Below, one piece after another: positions 1-7,873 of a stretch of DNA of 29,139 nt (its first letter is position 1; the number at the start of each line of letters is the position of its first letter). This DNA comes from an uncultured Faecalibacterium sp. Its GTDB lineage: Bacteria; Bacillota; Clostridia; Oscillospirales; Ruminococcaceae. The stretch covers positions 1 to 29,139 of the forward strand of contig CAKTFD010000013.1 of assembly GCA_934553285.1 (NCBI GenBank), in the 5' to 3' direction. The notes under the pieces were generated by a model, which searched no databases, was not told the origin of the DNA, and saw nothing but the letters and a program-made list of their open reading frames with translations. A program made the translations under genes and the position numbers.

Positions 1-1034
1 CCCAGAGCACGGTCATACTTGCCATAGCCGGGGCGGCAGACGCCGGGGCCTTCCTCCCACAGCTGACGGCCGTGGTCGGGGCGGATGTAGCCCTCAAAGC
101 CGCAGTCATGGTAAGCGCGCAGCACCTCGATGATGCCGGTCTCGCCGCAGCAGTCGCGGTGGGCAGCCTCAGAGAAGTCGCCATTGGGGAAGTGGTGGAT
201 GTTGCGGACATGGCCGAATGCGATGCGGTCGCAGTGCTTGCGGATGATCTCAGCACAGTTATTGTTGGGGTTTGCGTTCAGGCTGCCGGTGCACAGGGTC
301 AGGCAGTTATACTCATCGTCCACCATGCTCAGGAAGCGGTCGATGCTCTGGGCATCCACCAGCAGGCGGGGCAGGCCGAAGATATCCCAAGGGGGATCGT
401 CCATGTGGATAGCCATCTTGATGTCGCACTCGCGGCAGGTGGGCATCAGGGCTTCCAGGAAGTATTTCAGGTTCTCCCACAGCTTCTCCTTGGTAACAGG
501 GGCGTAGGCCTTGAACAGCTCGTCCAGCTTGGCCATGCGCTCCGGCTCCCAGCCGGGGAAGGTCATGTGGTACTTCTCGGTGAAGGACATGATATACTCG
601 GCCATGGCCTTGTAATCGCCCTTGATCTTGTCCTTTTCGTAGAACAGTGCGGTGGAGCCATCCCCTACCGGGTGGAACAGGTCGGTACGGGTCCAGTCAA
701 AGATGGGCATGAAGTTGTAGCAGATGACCTTGACACCGAACTTGGACAGGTTGCGGATGCACTGCTTGTAGTTCTCGATATACTGGTCGCGGGTGGGCAG
801 GCCGATCTTGATGTCGTCATGCACGTTGACGGACTCGACAACGTCCATATCGAAGCCGTAGGCGTGGATCTGGTCTGCGACCTTCTGGATCTCATCGACC
901 TCCCAGATCTCACCGGGCATCTTGTTGTGCAGTGCCCAGACGATGCTGGTCACACCAGGGATCTGCTTGATGTCGCTCAGGGTGACGGGGTCGTTGCCCT
1001 CGCCATACCAGCGCCAACCCATTTTCATAGGCAT
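1..1034 (-). CDS. uxuA: Mannonate dehydratase UxuA, C-terminal end cut off by the window edge
   Basis: UxuA removes water from D-mannonate to give 2-keto-3-deoxygluconate in cytoplasmic hexuronate breakdown. Translation from the ATG at 1034-1032 reads MPMKMGWRWYGEGNDPVTL and continues through typical UxuA stretches such as VWALHNKMPGEIW, VVESVNVHDDIKIG and CYNFMPIFDWTRTDL. Near the left edge it reads IRPDHGRQLWEE and PGYGKYDRALG, which lie close to the family C-terminus, so probably only about 15-25 residues are missing. The frame is open for 344 codons. The start is fixed by an AGGAGGA Shine-Dalgarno (complement 1042-1048) seven bases upstream. It is divergent from the polysaccharide operon and has its own promoter, so it is probably functionally separate from it. 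Family assignment is very secure. Confidence 0.96.
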   Translation of the reverse strand, partial: MPMKMGWRWYGEGNDPVTLSDIKQIPGVTSIVWALHNKMPGEIWEVDEIQKVADQIHAYGFDMDVVESVNVHDDIKIGLPTRDQYIENYKQCIRNLSKFGVKVICYNFMPIFDWTRTDLFHPVGDGSTALFYEKDKIKGDYKAMAEYIMSFTEKYHMTFPGWEPERMAKLDELFKAYAPVTKEKLWENLKYFLEALMPTCRECDIKMAIHMDDPPWDIFGLPRLLVDAQSIDRFLSMVDDEYNCLTLCTGSLNANPNNNCAEIIRKHCDRIAFGHVRNIHHFPNGDFSEAAHRDCCGETGIIEVLRAYHDCGFEGYIRPDHGRQLWEEGPGVCRPGYGKYDRAL

Positions 1035-1102
1035 AAGGGATTCCTCCTGTTGATATTTTGTAGGTGGCACGCGCAGTACGCCCGCGCGCTCTTCTTGGTT
1101 AT

Positions 1103-1131
1103 ATTCTAATATATCAGTTCCGAAATAGCAA
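1103..1131 (-). promoter_or_regulatory. SigA-type promoter of uxuA
   Basis: On the minus strand TTGCTA (complement 1126-1131) and TAGAAT (complement 1103-1108) are separated by exactly 17 bases. They match 4/6 and 5/6 of the -35 and -10 consensus. Transcription would start near 1096, leaving a leader of about 60 bases before the uxuA start codon. Read directly from sequence, not tested. Confidence 0.6.
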
Positions 1132-1458
1132 TACGCGCAATGCCGGTTTTTGGTGTTTTTTCTTGTATACTTTACACAAAAATGGCAAAATGCCGATTTT
1201 TTAACAAGGTTTTTGGCAGTTATGCCACTCTTTACCAGAAAACGTCTGCTATCCCCTGCCCTGCTCTGCCAGACCGTTCGGGGGTGGGTCTGCACCCTCT
1301 GCAAAAGTCCTCTGTACGGAAAAGCCTTTCCGCACCGGGGACATCCTCTCTATTCTGCCCCATTTTTGTTATTTTATTCCAATTTTTATCCCGCGAGCAA
1401 ACTGTTTTGCACAGTATTACCAATCCTCGCTGTCTGATGTCTTTTCCGGCTCCTGCCC
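1132..1458. other. Non-coding stretch between uxuA and the pel-type operon
   Basis: The part of the 540-base divergent gap lying between the two predicted promoters holds no convincing gene. It is more T-rich than the flanking genes and has several runs of five to seven T. An open frame runs through it into pelD, but its translation is compositionally unlike a protein and has no ribosome binding site. I looked for a c-di-GMP riboswitch and saw no recognisable conserved core. Confidence 0.5.
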
Positions 1459-1487
1459 TTGTGCTTTTCAACGAATTGTGCTACTAT
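1459..1487 (+). promoter_or_regulatory. Candidate promoter of the pel-type operon
   Basis: TTGTGC (1459-1464) and TACTAT (1482-1487) are 17 bases apart. Both match the consensus only partly (3/6 and 4/6). A transcript starting near 1494 would have a leader of about 80 bases before pelD. It is the best-spaced candidate I found in the gap, but weak, so the operon may rely on an activator or another start. Confidence 0.33.
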
Positions 1488-1574
1488 TTTTACTGTATTT
1501 GTTTACGTTTTTGGGGGCCTGCGCCTTCCTGTTTTTCAGGTTTTTCAGGCAGAGCAGGCAGCAATGGTAAAGAG

Positions 1575-3695
1575 ATGGAGATTTTACTGACAGGAAACAC
1601 CGTGTTTCTTACAAAAGAATGGATCGCAGAGGCCTTTCCGCACGATCATGTTCTTACAACACAGCGCAGCGGGCAGATACTTACGGATCCTCGGGTCAAA
1701 GCGGCAGCACTGGAGGACAAGCAGCTGCTGCATCAGCTGCACAACACCTATAACTTTGACCGGGTCGTTTACTTTTCGGAGTATCTGCTGCCTCATAACG
1801 ACCCGGAGGGCGAGCTGGATCAGCTCCGCTGCGTTTTGCAGGAGTTCCGGGAGCAGCCGGTAGAGTTCATTTACTTTTCCGGGCCGGAGGGGGGCCTTAC
1901 GCCTGCCACAAGCAGATCCATGCTGGCACAGGCGGCGGAAAACCTCTGCCTGCACTATGCCCAGACCAGCAAACTCCAGGTCAAGGTCTTCCGCACCCCT
2001 TACATTTATAGTATTTCTGCGGCAGGAGCACGGAGCTTTGCGCGGCTGTTTCGGCAGATCCCGTCCGGCACCGTTGCCTTCGACGAGCAGGCCGGGCAGC
2101 CTGTTTTTGCGCTCTGTTTTGACGAGCTGGCCAGCCTTGTAAACCGCGTATACGATATCTGGACGCCGCAGCCGGAAGTCTTTACCATCCCGGAAGTTTT
2201 CAGCATCGACCATCAGATGCTGGGAGAAGCCCTGCAGAAGCTGTGTCCCTCGCTGGAAGTGGCGTACGGCACAGATATGATGCAGGCCTACCCGGCAGAT
2301 GATAAGGTGGTACGCAGCCGGTACGGGTGGTTTGCGCGCTACTCCCTGCTGGATGATTTTCCCCAGATCTACCACCTGTGGAAGGAAGCGCAGACCCCCA
2401 AAAGATCCCTGCTGCGCCGCATAGCAGGTGCACTGCACAGCGATGGCTGGGTTTTGCGCATTGTTGAGATCCTGCTGGCATGGGGGCTGACCGAGCTGCT
2501 GGTGCGGATCACCCACACAGATGCGCAGTTCCAGATGATCGATTACCGGCTGGCGTTCGTGATGCTGATCGGCACCATGTACGGATTGAATGCCGGTGTG
2601 CTTGCAGCCGTGCTGGCTTCGATCTCGTTGATCGGCGGCTATCTCCGGCTGAGCATGACTCCCGTTTTTCTGTTTTACGAGCCAGCCAACTGGCTGCCGT
2701 TCATCCTCTATTTTGTAGTAGGCGCTTCCTGCGGCTATGTGCAGCTGCGCAATGCCGAAACTGCGCGGTTTGTGCAGAACGAAAACGACCTGCTGCGCCA
2801 GCGGCTCCAGTTTACCCAAACGCTTTATCAGGACACGCTGGAGGACAAGCAGCTGTTCCGCCGCCAGATCCTTGGCCGCCGGGACAGCTTTGGCAAGATC
2901 TACACCGTGACCCAGCAGCTGAACACCCTGCAGCCGCAGGAGATCTACCACAAGACCGTACAGGTGATGGAAGATATCCTGGAAAACCACAGCCTTACGA
3001 TCTATCGTATGGAAAAAGGGCAGGTGTTTGCGCGGCTGACGGCAACCAGCGCCGGGCTGCAGCCCAGCCCCCCACGCTCTCTTGCCGTGGATAAATACCT
3101 GGATGTGATCCGTGCGGTCGAGCAGGATGGGATATGGGTCAATCGGGCGTTTGTGCCCGACCTGCCCATGTATGCGGCCGGTGTGCGCCAGAATGGTTCC
3201 ATCATCGTGGTCATCGGCCTGCGGACAGCTGCGGAAAACCAGATGACCCTGTATTATCAGAACCTGTTCCGCATCCTGTGCGGTCTGGTAGAGACCGCCC
3301 TGATCCGTGCATTTGAATATGAAAACGCTATCCAGAAAACATGGTATCTGCCGGGCACCTGCCTGATGCGCACCGAGCCGTTTGCCGAACAGCTTGCGAC
3401 CGCCTGCACCTTACAGGAGGACAAAATGGCGCAGCACCTGCTGCTGCATGTTTCCGGAGATTTTACGGAGCCGGAAGCATTTTATGCCCAGCTGGAGCGC
3501 AGCATCCGCAGCAGTGATATTGCCGGGTTCGGCCCCGACAAGGAGGTCTATCTGCTGCTGAATCAGGCGGCAGAAGCAGATCTGCCCGTCCTTACAAAAC
3601 GGATGGCCGAAAAAGGCCTGCAGGTGACCGCTGTATCGCTGGACGCGCAGCTGCGCCTGATCGCCGCCGCAAAGAAAGGCACTGCAAATGAATAA
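1575..3695 (+). CDS. pelD: PelD-like c-di-GMP receptor with N-terminal degenerate epimerase-like domain
   Basis: A 706-residue membrane protein, probably the cytoplasmic control subunit of a Pel-type polysaccharide synthase. Residues 1-280 resemble an NAD-dependent epimerase/SDR fold (MEILLTGNTVFL; paired strands VVYFS and FIYFSGPEG), but a proper glycine-rich loop and YxxxK pair are missing. Four hydrophobic segments follow (about 292-390), then a helical linker, a GAF-like domain (about 455-580) and a degenerate GGDEF domain. There the sequence is RSSD-IAGFG-PDKEV (R645, D648, P654): the RxxD inhibitory-site motif sits five residues before a destroyed GGEEF signature. In Pseudomonas PelD this arrangement binds c-di-GMP without making it. 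The start at 1575 is chosen because upstream translation is not protein-like; its ribosome site is weak. It overlaps the next gene by 8 bases. PelD identity is well supported; activity of the SDR part is doubtful. Confidence 0.85.
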   Translation: MEILLTGNTVFLTKEWIAEAFPHDHVLTTQRSGQILTDPRVKAAALEDKQLLHQLHNTYNFDRVVYFSEYLLPHNDPEGELDQLRCVLQEFREQPVEFIYFSGPEGGLTPATSRSMLAQAAENLCLHYAQTSKLQVKVFRTPYIYSISAAGARSFARLFRQIPSGTVAFDEQAGQPVFALCFDELASLVNRVYDIWTPQPEVFTIPEVFSIDHQMLGEALQKLCPSLEVAYGTDMMQAYPADDKVVRSRYGWFARYSLLDDFPQIYHLWKEAQTPKRSLLRRIAGALHSDGWVLRIVEILLAWGLTELLVRITHTDAQFQMIDYRLAFVMLIGTMYGLNAGVLAAVLASISLIGGYLRLSMTPVFLFYEPANWLPFILYFVVGASCGYVQLRNAETARFVQNENDLLRQRLQFTQTLYQDTLEDKQLFRRQILGRRDSFGKIYTVTQQLNTLQPQEIYHKTVQVMEDILENHSLTIYRMEKGQVFARLTATSAGLQPSPPRSLAVDKYLDVIRAVEQDGIWVNRAFVPDLPMYAAGVRQNGSIIVVIGLRTAAENQMTLYYQNLFRILCGLVETALIRAFEYENAIQKTWYLPGTCLMRTEPFAEQLATACTLQEDKMAQHLLLHVSGDFTEPEAFYAQLERSIRSSDIAGFGPDKEVYLLLNQAAEADLPVLTKRMAEKGLQVTAVSLDAQLRLIAAAKKGTANE

Positions 3696-4593
3696 CACCC
3701 TGGCCCTGAGCCTGCTTTTCCTCCATGTTCTGGTCTGCTTTGTGCTGTGGCTGCTGGTGCACTGCGGCATCCTGGATATAAAAGGATACTTTTTCCCGGT
3801 GGCCCTGCTGATCCCGGTATGGGGGCCGCTGTGCGTGGTGGTGCTGCACACCAGCCGGGCATTGTTCGGCGATACCCTGCTGGACCAGACACTTGAAAAG
3901 CTGCATATCAACGAAGCGATCCATAAAAGCATCCTGGTGCCCGGAAACACCGATGATGAACAGGTCGTCCCTCTGGAGGAGGCACTGCTTGTAAACGACG
4001 CTGCGCAAAAGCGCCAGCTGATCCTTTCGGTGCTTACGGAAGACCCTGCCAGTTACTACGACCTTTTGCAGCAGGCCCGGCTGAATGATGACAGCGAGGT
4101 CGTGCACTATGCTTCCACTGCGCTGGCGCAGATCTCCACGGAGGCAGACCTTACCCTGCAGAAATACGAGCAGCAGTATGCCGCCGCCCCGGACGATGCA
4201 GAAATGCTCTGCAGCTATTCCGATTATCTGGAAACCTATATCAGCTCCGGTTTTGTGCAGGGGCGTGCCGCCGAGATCCAGCAGCATCAGCTGGAACAGC
4301 TGCTCAAAAAGCGCATCGACAGCCGCCGGGATTTTACCCTGGAATGTAAGCTGGCGGCTGTTCAGCTGGATCTTGCAGAATATGAAGATGCCCGCCGGAC
4401 CATTGCTGCACTTGCTGAACGCTGGCCGCAGCGGGAAGAGCCATGGCTGCTCCAGATCCGGATGGCGGCGCTCCTTCATGACGGCACCGCTGTTCAGGAG
4501 ATCCTGCACAAGATCAGGGTGCAGGATATATACCTCAGCTCCAAAGGACAGGAGATCGTAAATTTCTGGGACGGTAAAGAGGATCACAAATGA
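3688..4593 (+). CDS. pelE: PelE-like membrane protein with TPR-type helical repeats
   Basis: A 301-residue protein with two N-terminal membrane segments (residues about 5-26 and 34-55), followed by a cytoplasmic all-helical region resembling tetratricopeptide repeats, for example AALAERWPQREEPWLLQIRMAAL near the C-terminus in shortened form AERWPQREEPWLLQ. In Pel systems PelE has this layout, two membrane helices plus TPRs, and forms an inner-membrane complex with PelD and PelG that recruits and activates the PelF glycosyltransferase. The start codon lies inside the end of pelD (ATGAATAA) and the stop overlaps the next ATG as ATGA, so it is translationally coupled on both sides. Sequence similarity of PelE proteins is low; the call rests on architecture and position. 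Confidence is good for the role, moderate for orthology. Confidence 0.75.
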   Translation: MNNTLALSLLFLHVLVCFVLWLLVHCGILDIKGYFFPVALLIPVWGPLCVVVLHTSRALFGDTLLDQTLEKLHINEAIHKSILVPGNTDDEQVVPLEEALLVNDAAQKRQLILSVLTEDPASYYDLLQQARLNDDSEVVHYASTALAQISTEADLTLQKYEQQYAAAPDDAEMLCSYSDYLETYISSGFVQGRAAEIQQHQLEQLLKKRIDSRRDFTLECKLAAVQLDLAEYEDARRTIAALAERWPQREEPWLLQIRMAALLHDGTAVQEILHKIRVQDIYLSSKGQEIVNFWDGKEDHK

Positions 4594-6449
4594 AAATCGG
4601 CTTTTTATCCAAACTCAAACGATTCCGCTGGCACAAACTGCTGCTGATCTGGCTGGTGTTCCTGCTGATCGCCTGCGTGATTTTTGCCGAGCGCAGCGGC
4701 ATCGGGTATGCATCGACCCATTTTCAGCTCCAATATCTGGACCGCGACTCTGTACTGCCTGCAGAGAATGCGCTGTCTGCACAGCCTGTTACCAATCTTC
4801 TCCTGTACGATAGTTCGCAGGACAACGTATCCCATGCTAAAAAACAGTTTGACCAGATCCTGCTGGATATGAAGGTCAGCACGCAGGCGGTCGATGTTGC
4901 CAAAAGCCGCCATTTCCTGCCGGATTTTTCCAATTATAAAACAATCATCGTGCTCATCCCCTCGCTGGATGTGCTCGGGCAGGATCTGATCGATCTGATG
5001 GACTGGGCGCAGCAGGGCGGCAATGTTCTGTTTGCCATGGCACCGAGCAAAACCACTTATTTTGATATTATTGCACCAAAACTGGGGGTGCTTTCCTCTT
5101 CCTGGAATCACAAGGTCGCTGAGAGCATCGTACCCACCAAAGCGTTCATGCTGGGCGGCGGGCAGCGGTACGAATTTAGCGACCCGTTTGATTCCGCCTT
5201 GAATGTCAGCCTCCGGGAGAATGCCACAGTGTATGCCCAGACCGGAGACGAAGGTGTGCCGCTGGTATGGGGCGTCCAGCTGGGCAGCGGCAAAGTTGTG
5301 GTGGATAACATCGGCATCTATGATAAAATCATGCGCGGCATCTATGCAGCCTCTTTCAGCCTGCTGTGCGATGCCACTGCATATCCCGTTATCAACAGTT
5401 CTGTTTTTTATCTGGACGATTTTCCCTCCCCGGTGCCCGGCGGCGATGGCACCTATATCCGCCGGGATTATAACATGAGCATCAGCGACTTTTACAGCAG
5501 GGTCTGGTGGCCAGACCTGATGCAGCTGGCGCAGAAATACGGTATCCGGTTTACCGGCGTCATGATCGAAAACTACGAAGACAATACCGAAGGAGAGCCT
5601 GTCCGTCAAAAAGATGCGCAGCAGTTCCGTTATTTTGGCAGTCTGCTGCTGCGGCAGGGCGGTGAGGTAGGGTTCCACGGTTACAACCACCAGCCGCTGG
5701 TATTGCCGGACACCGATTATCAGGGCCTGTATTCCTACCGCCACTGGCCCAGCGAAGAAGCCATTACCGCCGCCATGGAGGAGCTGATCGATTTCCAGAA
5801 GAGTGTTCTCCCCTATGCAAACGGCTCGGTGTATGTTCCGCCTTCCAATATTCTTTCCGCCAGGGGGCGCGCCGTTCTGGGCACAAAAGTGACGCAGATC
5901 CGCACCATTGCCAGCACCTACTTTGAAGATGGCACCAGCCTGCCCTATGTGCAGGAATTTGGCGTGGCCAAGGACGGCATCGTGGAGCAGCCGCGTATCG
6001 TATCCGGCGGCATGGTCGGGGACTCCTACATGCGTCTGGCCGCCATGAGTGAGCTGAACATGCACTTTGTCAGCACCCATTTCATGCACCCGGACGACCT
6101 GCTGGACGAAGACCGTGGTGCAGCGGAAGGCTGGGAAGTGTACAAAGGCGGTGTGGAGGACTATCTGAAATGGCTCAGCACCTCCGCACCCGATATCCGC
6201 CGCCAGACCGGCACCGAGTGTTCCGGTGCTATCCAGCGGTATGCGCAGCTGACCGTCTCGCTGGACAGCACCGACACGGCGTGGACCCTGCATCTCGGCA
6301 ACTTTGTGGATGAGGCATGGCTCTTCTTCCGTGCCAACGAGGGCACGCCGGGTCAGGTGACCGGCGGAGATCTGGTACATCTGACCGGAGACCTGTACCT
6401 GCTGAAAGCCACTGCTGAAACGGTGCATATTACACGGAAAGGAGCATGA
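4590..6449 (+). CDS. DUF2194 protein, PelA-like polysaccharide deacetylase
   Basis: A 619-residue protein with a basic N-terminus and one membrane segment (about residues 15-33), the rest predicted extracytoplasmic. The N-terminal half (about 65-260) looks like a glutamine-amidotransferase-like or Rossmann-like fold. The second half carries a carbohydrate-esterase-4-like deacetylase signature: FYLDDFPSP with D276 and D277, and GFHGYNH with H363 and H367, the usual metal-binding pattern. A beta-rich C-terminus follows. In Pel biosynthesis PelA partly deacetylates the polymer; Gram-positive Pel operons often carry the deacetylase as a separate DUF2194-type protein. I see no evident GH114 hydrolase domain of the Pseudomonas PelA kind. 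The gene overlaps both neighbours by ATGA. It therefore probably acts on the polymer as it emerges from PelF/PelG. Confidence 0.8.
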   Translation: MKIGFLSKLKRFRWHKLLLIWLVFLLIACVIFAERSGIGYASTHFQLQYLDRDSVLPAENALSAQPVTNLLLYDSSQDNVSHAKKQFDQILLDMKVSTQAVDVAKSRHFLPDFSNYKTIIVLIPSLDVLGQDLIDLMDWAQQGGNVLFAMAPSKTTYFDIIAPKLGVLSSSWNHKVAESIVPTKAFMLGGGQRYEFSDPFDSALNVSLRENATVYAQTGDEGVPLVWGVQLGSGKVVVDNIGIYDKIMRGIYAASFSLLCDATAYPVINSSVFYLDDFPSPVPGGDGTYIRRDYNMSISDFYSRVWWPDLMQLAQKYGIRFTGVMIENYEDNTEGEPVRQKDAQQFRYFGSLLLRQGGEVGFHGYNHQPLVLPDTDYQGLYSYRHWPSEEAITAAMEELIDFQKSVLPYANGSVYVPPSNILSARGRAVLGTKVTQIRTIASTYFEDGTSLPYVQEFGVAKDGIVEQPRIVSGGMVGDSYMRLAAMSELNMHFVSTHFMHPDDLLDEDRGAAEGWEVYKGGVEDYLKWLSTSAPDIRRQTGTECSGAIQRYAQLTVSLDSTDTAWTLHLGNFVDEAWLFFRANEGTPGQVTGGDLVHLTGDLYLLKATAETVHITRKGA

Positions 6450-7870
6450 GCCGGATGCGAATATGTCTGATCCTGGAGGGCTCCTACCCTTATGTGCATG
6501 GCGGCGTTTCTACCTGGATGCACGCCTATATCCAGGCCATGCGGGAGCATGAATTTGTGCTGTGGGTCATTGGTGCCAAAGCAGTGGACCGGGGCAAATT
6601 TGTCTACGACCTGCCGCCCAACGTTGTAGAGGTAGAAGAAGTTTTTCTGGACGATGCCCTGCGCCTGCACGGCGAACACATGCCCATTCTGTTTACAGCG
6701 GAAGAGCGCACCGCCCTGCGGGAGCTGCTGCGGCTGGGCAAACCGGACTGGGATGTCCTGTTCCGGCTGTTCCAGGAGAAAAAGGCGCATCCCCTCTCCT
6801 TTTTGCAGAGCCGGGATTTTATGGGCCTGTTCACCCAGATCTGTATGGAAGATTACCCCTACGTGGCCTATGCAGATGCCTTCCACACCATGCGCTCGAT
6901 GCTGCTTCCGGTATTATACCTGCTTACCGGCCATGTCCCGAAAGCGCAGATGTACCATGCCATTTCCACCGGATATGGCGGGCTGCTGGCCTGTATGGGC
7001 GGCAGCATGAACAACGCACCGGTGCTTCTGACCGAGCATGGCATCTATACCCGTGAGCGCGAGGAAGAGATCATCCGCGCCGAGTGGGTCGTACCCTCCT
7101 TTAAAAGCCGCTGGATCCGGTTCTTTTACATGCTGTCTGAGGAGATCTACCGCAGAGCGTTCCGGGTAAGCAGCCTGTTTTACAACGCCCGCCGCACCCA
7201 GATCGAGATGGGCTGTGACGGCAGCAAATGCATCGTTATCCCAAATGGCGTGCAGTATGAGCGGTTCTGCGATATCCCGCTCAAGCCGGAAGATGGCTGG
7301 GTCGATATCGGCGCAGTGGTGCGTCTGGCCCCCATCAAGGATATCAAGACCATGATCTACGCCTTTTTTGAGCTTTCCTCCCGGATGCCGCAGGTACGGC
7401 TGCACATCATGGGCGGCGTGGACGATGAGGGCTATGCGCAGGAGTGTTACGCGCTGGTAAAACAGCTTCGGTTGGAGAACCTGATCTTTACCGGGCGCGT
7501 AGACGTAGTGCAATACATGCAGAAGCTGGATTTTACCATTCTGACCAGTATTTCCGAGGGACAGCCGCTTTCCGTGCTGGAATCCATGGCAGCGCGCCGC
7601 CCCTGTGTGACCACGGAGGTGGGCTGCTGCCGGGAGCTGCTGGATGGCGCGCCCGGGGATGAGCTGGGAGTAGCCGGATACTGCGTGCCGCCCATGTACC
7701 GGCAGGGGCTTGCCGATGCCATGGAGCGGATGTGCGCCAGCCGTGCCCGCCGGGAAGAAATGGGCCGGATCGGCCAGCAGCGTGTGGACCGCTATTATCA
7801 CCACGAGCAGATGCTGGATAATTACCGCAAGATGTACCGGGAAACGGCAGAAAATTTTCATCTGGAGTAA
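6446..7870 (+). CDS. pelF: PelF family 4 glycosyltransferase (Pel polymerase)
   Basis: A 474-residue soluble GT-B glycosyltransferase. It has the PelF-type N-terminus with EGSYPYVHGGVSTW (G19-W24), the central TEHGIYTREREEEI, and in the C-terminal nucleotide-binding domain the retaining GT4 EX7E pair in SEGQPLSVLE (E371, E379), followed by RPCVTTEVGCCRELL. PelF uses UDP-activated N-acetylhexosamines (UDP-GalNAc/GlcNAc in characterised systems) to polymerise Pel on the cytoplasmic side of the membrane. The start codon overlaps the preceding stop (ATGAGC) and the stop is three bases before pelG. The neighbours pelD, pelE and pelG leave little doubt about the pathway. The sugar used in this organism cannot be read from sequence. 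Confidence 0.92.
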   Translation: MSRMRICLILEGSYPYVHGGVSTWMHAYIQAMREHEFVLWVIGAKAVDRGKFVYDLPPNVVEVEEVFLDDALRLHGEHMPILFTAEERTALRELLRLGKPDWDVLFRLFQEKKAHPLSFLQSRDFMGLFTQICMEDYPYVAYADAFHTMRSMLLPVLYLLTGHVPKAQMYHAISTGYGGLLACMGGSMNNAPVLLTEHGIYTREREEEIIRAEWVVPSFKSRWIRFFYMLSEEIYRRAFRVSSLFYNARRTQIEMGCDGSKCIVIPNGVQYERFCDIPLKPEDGWVDIGAVVRLAPIKDIKTMIYAFFELSSRMPQVRLHIMGGVDDEGYAQECYALVKQLRLENLIFTGRVDVVQYMQKLDFTILTSISEGQPLSVLESMAARRPCVTTEVGCCRELLDGAPGDELGVAGYCVPPMYRQGLADAMERMCASRARREEMGRIGQQRVDRYYHHEQMLDNYRKMYRETAENFHLE

Positions 7871-7873
7871 AAA

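Noticed and set aside
72..1109. 345-codon open frame on the plus strand over uxuA
   Set aside because: The opposite strand encodes a clear UxuA protein; this frame is rich in Val/Ala/Leu/His/Asp in the way typical of antisense shadows and has no ribosome site.
1140..1574. In-frame 145-codon N-terminal extension of pelD
   Set aside because: The translation is rich in Phe, Cys and Ser without domain character, has no ribosome site, and would contain the predicted promoter; conserved sequence starts at the ATG at 1575.
1132..1574. A c-di-GMP or other riboswitch upstream of pelD
   Set aside because: I could not find the conserved core or a convincing stem arrangement; a covariance-model search would settle it.
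4605..6428. 607-codon open frame antisense to the DUF2194 gene
   Set aside because: Long antisense frames are common in GC-rich DNA; the plus strand carries the deacetylase motifs and operon overlaps, while this frame has no recognisable domain.
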